Assembly (NCBI GenBank): GCA_007124475.1 | Contig: SLFB01000182.1 | Span: 1 to 9,266, forward strand | Source: Vibrio sp. | GTDB lineage: Bacteria > Pseudomonadota > Gammaproteobacteria > Enterobacterales > Vibrionaceae | DNA length: 9,266 bases | Direction of reading: 5' to 3' | The notes under the pieces: generated by a model | Seen by the model: the letters and a program-made list of their open reading frames with translations, nothing else | Told to the model about the DNA's origin: nothing | Databases searched by the model: none | In this document: piece by piece, positions 6,207-9,266 of the stretch | How positions within the stretch are numbered: position 1 is the first letter of the stretch | How the letters are laid out: each line of letters starts with the position of its first letter | Position numbers and translations under genes: made by a program

Positions 6207-8030
6207 CTAATCTGTTGTTTGTTTTTTCTTGATAAGTTGGATCATGGCATCTGGTGTATGCGGTTTGGCAAAATAATAGCCTTGTATGTTATGGCACCCC
6301 ATAGCGTACAGTTTATCTAATTCTTGTTTGTGCTCAACACCCTCTGCCACCAGTTTAACATTGAGCTGTTTCGCTAACTGAATGATCAAACTAACTACGT
6401 GTTCAGAGGTTTGATTCAGTAATAAATTACGAATAAATGTTGCGTCAATCTTTATACAGTCAATCGGATAGCTATGAATATAATTAAGGCTTGAGTAGCC
6501 AGTGCCAAAGTCATCAAGGGCAATCTTAAAGCCAAGGCTGCGCAGTTCGGCTAGCCGATCAGAAATCTCCATTGTTTTACTAAGTAAACTGGTCTCAGTG
6601 ATTTCAATAATAAATTCGTCCGGTTGGAAGCCAAAACTGGCGATAGTATGAGATAAAAAATGTAAGTAGCGCTGCGAATGAGTAAGCTCATAGGCCGAGC
6701 AATTGATGTTAAAAATAACCTTGTCATCGAGTGCGGTTTCAACGGTCTGTTTTGCTTCACATGCTAATGCTACGATCCTTTCACTCAATGCAATAATTAA
6801 CCCTGATTGCTCAGCAAGCCGGATAAACTCTAGCGCTGGGATCGAGCCTAATAGAGGATGCTGCCAGCGGGTTAATACTTCAAAGTTGCGCCAGCTTGGT
6901 TGCTCCCGATGGATAATGGGTTGAATCTCTATATATATCTGTGACCATGTTTCGATGGGATTTTGTAATTCTTGGCGTAACGCATGAATTATTTTGTTTT
7001 GTCGAGAATAGAAATGACTTAAATGTCGGTTATAGCAACGAATTTGGTGTTCTTTAGACTGTTTACAGTCTTTGAGTGCTAAGCTGGCATTGAGAATTAA
7101 CTGTTCGGTAGTGATGGGTTCTACGGATTTTTGCGCAAGTCCAACATTTAAACGAATGGTGATATGGTGAGTATGATCAGTATAGCCTCGATTGATGTTA
7201 TCCAGAATTAACTGACAGATTTTGAGTGGATCACTGGAAAAGGTGATAAAAGCAAATTCATCGCCAGCGACTCTAAACACTTGATTGGATTTGTTGATAA
7301 ATTTAAAAATGCTATTGGCAACAAATTTGATGACTTGGTCACCCATGTAATGGCCATAAAGATCATTGACTGACTTGAAGTTTTCTATGTCTAGATATAC
7401 CAAGTTAAAGGGTAAACTTTCACTATCAATTAATGTGTCCAGTTGTTCTACCAAACAGTTGCGGCTGGATAAGCCAGTTAAGCTGTCATGGGATATTTCG
7501 TAATCCATTTGCTGCACTAAGTGGTTAAATTGAAACGTGAGCAATTGGTTTAACCACTTTTGGCTAATCACTTTAGCAACGGTAATATGCAAATCAATGG
7601 TGTGTTTTTGATTGGGGATATGTCCGTGAAAACGAGAGAGTAAGATCGCGAGGATATCGCTATCCTTATTTAAAATAGGCACCGCTAAATACACATTATT
7701 ATGCTTATTATCAATCTGGGGTTGAGATTGATGATGGTTGGCATGTTGGTAGATAGCGTAAGGTTGCTCGGCTTGTACTAGCCGTTGGTCTAAAAGGTCT
7801 TTAAGAGGATAACCAAGATTCAGATCAACCAGCGACTCTCCTGCTGCCGTAATGACCTTGCCCTTATAAAGAGAGCGATCGATTTCAATAATATTGGTGC
7901 TGTAACTACCCAGTAGCCTATGAAGTGACTGGGTCGCCATCTGATAGCATACCAGCCCCTCTAGAGAGAGTAGCTGCTGAATAATGTTCAGATCGGTTTT
8001 ATTAGCCAATGCGTTACTGATCGTTGCCAT
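6207..8030 (-). CDS. GGDEF-EAL c-di-GMP protein, EAL intact, GGDEF altered to AGDEF
   Basis: The 607-aa product has no evident membrane segment. Residues about 15-165 look GAF-like (sensory). The GGDEF domain (about 175-335) keeps DSLTGL (182-187), DIENFKSVND (214-223) and GD (230-231), but its active-site motif reads AGDEF (255-259), and the inhibitory RxxD site is replaced by NKSN (246-249). The EAL domain (about 345-605) keeps the phosphodiesterase residues: EVLTR (384-388), N441/N443, ITET (477-480), DDFGTGYSSL (506-515), K527, VAEGVE (561-566) and QGY (583-585). It is therefore probably a cytoplasmic c-di-GMP phosphodiesterase, with the GGDEF part either weakly cyclising or sensing GTP. 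Such proteins tune motility and biofilm. ATG at 8030 has only a weak ribosome site (AGTGG). It converges on the peptidase gene. Confidence 0.92.
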   Translation of the reverse strand: MATISNALANKTDLNIIQQLLSLEGLVCYQMATQSLHRLLGSYSTNIIEIDRSLYKGKVITAAGESLVDLNLGYPLKDLLDQRLVQAEQPYAIYQHANHHQSQPQIDNKHNNVYLAVPILNKDSDILAILLSRFHGHIPNQKHTIDLHITVAKVISQKWLNQLLTFQFNHLVQQMDYEISHDSLTGLSSRNCLVEQLDTLIDSESLPFNLVYLDIENFKSVNDLYGHYMGDQVIKFVANSIFKFINKSNQVFRVAGDEFAFITFSSDPLKICQLILDNINRGYTDHTHHITIRLNVGLAQKSVEPITTEQLILNASLALKDCKQSKEHQIRCYNRHLSHFYSRQNKIIHALRQELQNPIETWSQIYIEIQPIIHREQPSWRNFEVLTRWQHPLLGSIPALEFIRLAEQSGLIIALSERIVALACEAKQTVETALDDKVIFNINCSAYELTHSQRYLHFLSHTIASFGFQPDEFIIEITETSLLSKTMEISDRLAELRSLGFKIALDDFGTGYSSLNYIHSYPIDCIKIDATFIRNLLLNQTSEHVVSLIIQLAKQLNVKLVAEGVEHKQELDKLYAMGCHNIQGYYFAKPHTPDAMIQLIKKKQTTD

Positions 8031-8437
8031 TGTTGTACCACTTATTATTTGTCTGAGTGGAATAGGGCTTTGTTATGTTAATATGTGGTTCTATCTACTC
8101 AGTGTCGTGCTATTTATAGTGAATAATAGATTGTCTCAATACTTGTGTGCCAGCGATGCTTTTATTGAGTTAAGTTATAAATAATACTTATTAAACAAAT
8201 GGTTACCTATTTAGGCTTGGGTCCTATTCACTAGCTATCTCTTCCTTCATCGTTGACGATAGCGCAACGTTAGCTGTGCGCGTGCGATAAGCTTTAATAG
8301 ATAAACTATGGATGACAATCATCCATTTTACCAATATCCCTTGGCTGTTTTTAATCTCTAGCATCCCTCTCTCGTACAGAGATAAAGTAAGCTATTGGTA
8401 AGCCAAATCATTTTTTGATGAAAAATTAGGAATTTTT
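8031..8437. other. Intergenic region between divergent genes, with small dyads
   Basis: No convincing gene lies here. It must hold the promoters of the GGDEF-EAL gene (minus) and the 115-aa protein gene (plus), but I cannot pick reliable hexamers. Visible symmetry: GCGCA/TGCGC (8262-8281), the perfect ATGGATG-acaat-CATCCAT followed by TTTTA (8308-8330), and TCTCT-cgtac-AGAGA (8368-8382). The second resembles a weak plus-strand terminator, which leaves open a short transcript ending there. Confidence 0.4.
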
Positions 8438-8785
8438 ATGCAACAAAGTCAATTTGAGTCCATTGTGAAGCATCTTTGTCAATTTTCGACCTTACCTGAG
8501 GTTCTCGCTGAGCTGAAAAAGTCAGAGGAACCTGAAATCGTTGCAGCGGCCATGGCATTGACAGGCCAATTTGCTATCGCTGAGGTAGAGAATGAGCAAC
8601 GTATCTATCATGTGACGAGTGAAATGGACGAGCAGGGAGAAGATCAGGAATTTGTTGAGCATGTCATGAATGAAGGTGAAAATGTAATTAAGTTTATTGC
8701 ATGGTTTTTTGAATCTCAATTTGAAGTCAAATGCAAAGATACGTATCAAGCTGCGGGAAAAACCTATCAGCAACCCAAACGCTAA
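8438..8785 (+). CDS. Hypothetical acidic 115-aa protein
   Basis: I do not recognise a named family. The ATG at 8438 is well supported by AGGAA ending 5 bases upstream. The protein is soluble-looking and predicted largely helical, with an acidic middle (SEMDEQGEDQEFVEHV, 61-76) followed by a hydrophobic-aromatic stretch (VIKFIAWFFESQF, 83-95) and a short basic tail ending QQPKR. There are two cysteines (C14, C99) but no metal-binding pattern. It has no signal peptide. Transcription is divergent from the GGDEF-EAL gene, and a 44-aa basic protein gene follows after 110 bases. Its base composition resembles that of its neighbours. A function cannot be proposed from the sequence. Confidence 0.75.
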   Translation: MQQSQFESIVKHLCQFSTLPEVLAELKKSEEPEIVAAAMALTGQFAIAEVENEQRIYHVTSEMDEQGEDQEFVEHVMNEGENVIKFIAWFFESQFEVKCKDTYQAAGKTYQQPKR

Positions 8786-8858
8786 TAGTAAAATTACTAC
8801 ATAAAAGTGTGACTTAGGTCTTGTTTAATCGTTTTTTGGTGTTATTATTATCTGGTCT

Positions 8859-8873
8859 TGTAATTTAATTACA
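8859..8873. promoter_or_regulatory. Operator-like perfect palindrome in front of the 44-aa gene
   Basis: TGTAATTTAATTACA is a perfect 7-bp inverted repeat around a single central base, 22 bases before the ATG of the small gene. A candidate promoter, TTGTTT (8821-8826) and TATTAT (8843-8848) with a 16-base spacer, would place it just downstream of the transcription start, where a repressor site would act. The -35 match is poor. Confidence 0.4.
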
Positions 8874-8895
8874 TATCAACCAGTGGGAAAGCGCA

Positions 8896-9030
8896 ATGGG
8901 TAACGATTTCGGTAATGCTTATATTGGCCAAATGCTTGCTAAGCAAATGATGCATGAAGCTTTGTATGGTAAGCCACAGCCTAAGAAAAAGTCTTTTGTA
9001 AAAAGCTTATGGAAGAAGTTCAGCAAGTAA
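8896..9030 (+). CDS. Small basic protein, 44 aa, unknown function
   Basis: An ATG at 8896 with GGGA seven bases upstream opens a frame of 44 codons that ends in TAA at 9028. The product begins MGNDFGNAYIGQMLAKQMMH and ends in a strongly basic tail, PKKKSFVKSLWKKFSK, which would form an amphipathic helix with one face of lysines and F/W/L on the other. The start region is methionine-rich (five Met in the first 19 residues). The ribosome site, an upstream palindrome and a terminator 20 bases downstream together suggest a real gene despite its size. No signal peptide or membrane segment is evident; a membrane-surface, nucleic-acid or partner-protein binding role would be a guess. I do not recognise the family. 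Confidence 0.7.
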   Translation: MGNDFGNAYIGQMLAKQMMHEALYGKPQPKKKSFVKSLWKKFSK

Positions 9031-9049
9031 CTGGACATCAAGAATATTA

Positions 9050-9080
9050 AAAGCCCTGAGTCTCAACAACTCAGGGCTTT
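9050..9080. terminator. Bidirectional rho-independent terminator
   Basis: A perfect 12-bp stem, AAAGCCCTGAGT (9050-9061) with ACTCAGGGCTTT (9069-9080), has a 7-base loop. T-rich sequence follows on the plus strand (TTGCTTATTTTTT) and on the minus strand (TTTTAATATT). It lies 19 bases after the 44-aa gene and 2 bases past the glutaredoxin stop, so it can end both convergent transcripts. Confidence 0.9.
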
Positions 9081-9082
9081 GC

Positions 9083-9266
9083 TTATTTTTTAGCGAGAGA
9101 TATGACATTATTGATGGGCTCGTTATGTGATGGATACACATTTGGATTTTCTGCCAGCCAGGTTTGTAAGGCATCAAAGCCACCGATATATTGTCCATCT
9201 AGCCAGATTTGCGGCACGGTAACTGGGGTTTTGTCGCCTATGATGGCTTTTACTTCAGGGATCATG
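9083..9266 (-). CDS. Glutaredoxin, C-terminal part (start outside window)
   Basis: About 60 codons are present, open to the window edge, so the N-terminal CPYC-type active site is not visible; the ATG at 9265 is unlikely to be the true start. The motif VTVPQIWLDGQYIGGFDAL contains the TVP cis-proline loop and the GG of the glutathione-binding site, which identify the glutaredoxin/thioredoxin fold. Glutaredoxins reduce disulfides and glutathione mixed disulfides in the cytoplasm using glutathione. The C-terminus continues about 30 residues past GG (to NNVISLAKK), longer than in E. coli GrxA. The stop lies directly beside a strong shared terminator. Confidence 0.85.
   Translation of the reverse strand, partial: MIPEVKAIIGDKTPVTVPQIWLDGQYIGGFDALQTWLAENPNVYPSHNEPINNVISLAKK

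Noticed and set aside
7984..8184. Hydrophobic 66-codon plus-strand ORF
   Set aside because: Its start lies inside the GGDEF-EAL gene on the opposite strand and has no ribosome site. The membrane-like composition is explained by T-rich sequence.

Overview
The window looks like chromosomal DNA of a Vibrionaceae bacterium, probably Vibrio. The basis is the moderate-to-low GC content, ERIC-like intergenic palindromes of the kind known from Vibrio and enterobacteria, and a ShyA-type M23 endopeptidase. From memory only, a ShyA-like gene beside a GGDEF-EAL gene and a SulP gene recalls a stretch of the V. cholerae small chromosome near VCA0077-VCA0081. No tRNA, rRNA, CRISPR array, transposase or phage gene was found.

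Layout, left to right. Positions 1-1219 (minus) hold most of a YjiH-family (Gate domain) membrane protein whose C-terminus runs off the window. A 686-base gap follows with an ERIC-like element, an orphan CRP-like site and a dense cluster of nested inverted repeats (1612-1831). Positions 1906-3570 (minus) encode a DauA-like SulP anion transporter with a STAS domain. The next gap (3571-4089) holds a short tandem repeat, a second ERIC-like element with three successive hairpins, and a good sigma70 promoter. That promoter serves a 99-aa free-standing CBM48-type protein (4090-4389). A third ERIC-like element precedes a regulatory region with three dyads and the GTG-started M23 peptidase (4790-6103). 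This gene ends at a strong terminator and converges on a GGDEF-EAL protein (6207-8030, minus). A 407-base gap, a 115-aa unknown acidic protein (8438-8785), a 44-aa basic protein (8896-9030), a bidirectional terminator and the 3' part of a glutaredoxin gene (9083-9266, minus) complete the window.

The genes appear to be mostly single transcription units rather than one operon. Themes are cell-envelope work (peptidoglycan hydrolysis), c-di-GMP turnover, anion or dicarboxylate transport and thiol redox, with no evident shared pathway. I see no clear new multi-gene system. The best leads are the folded element at 1612-1831, the stacked dyads and overlapping upstream ORF before the endopeptidase, and the 44-aa protein with an operator-like palindrome in its leader.
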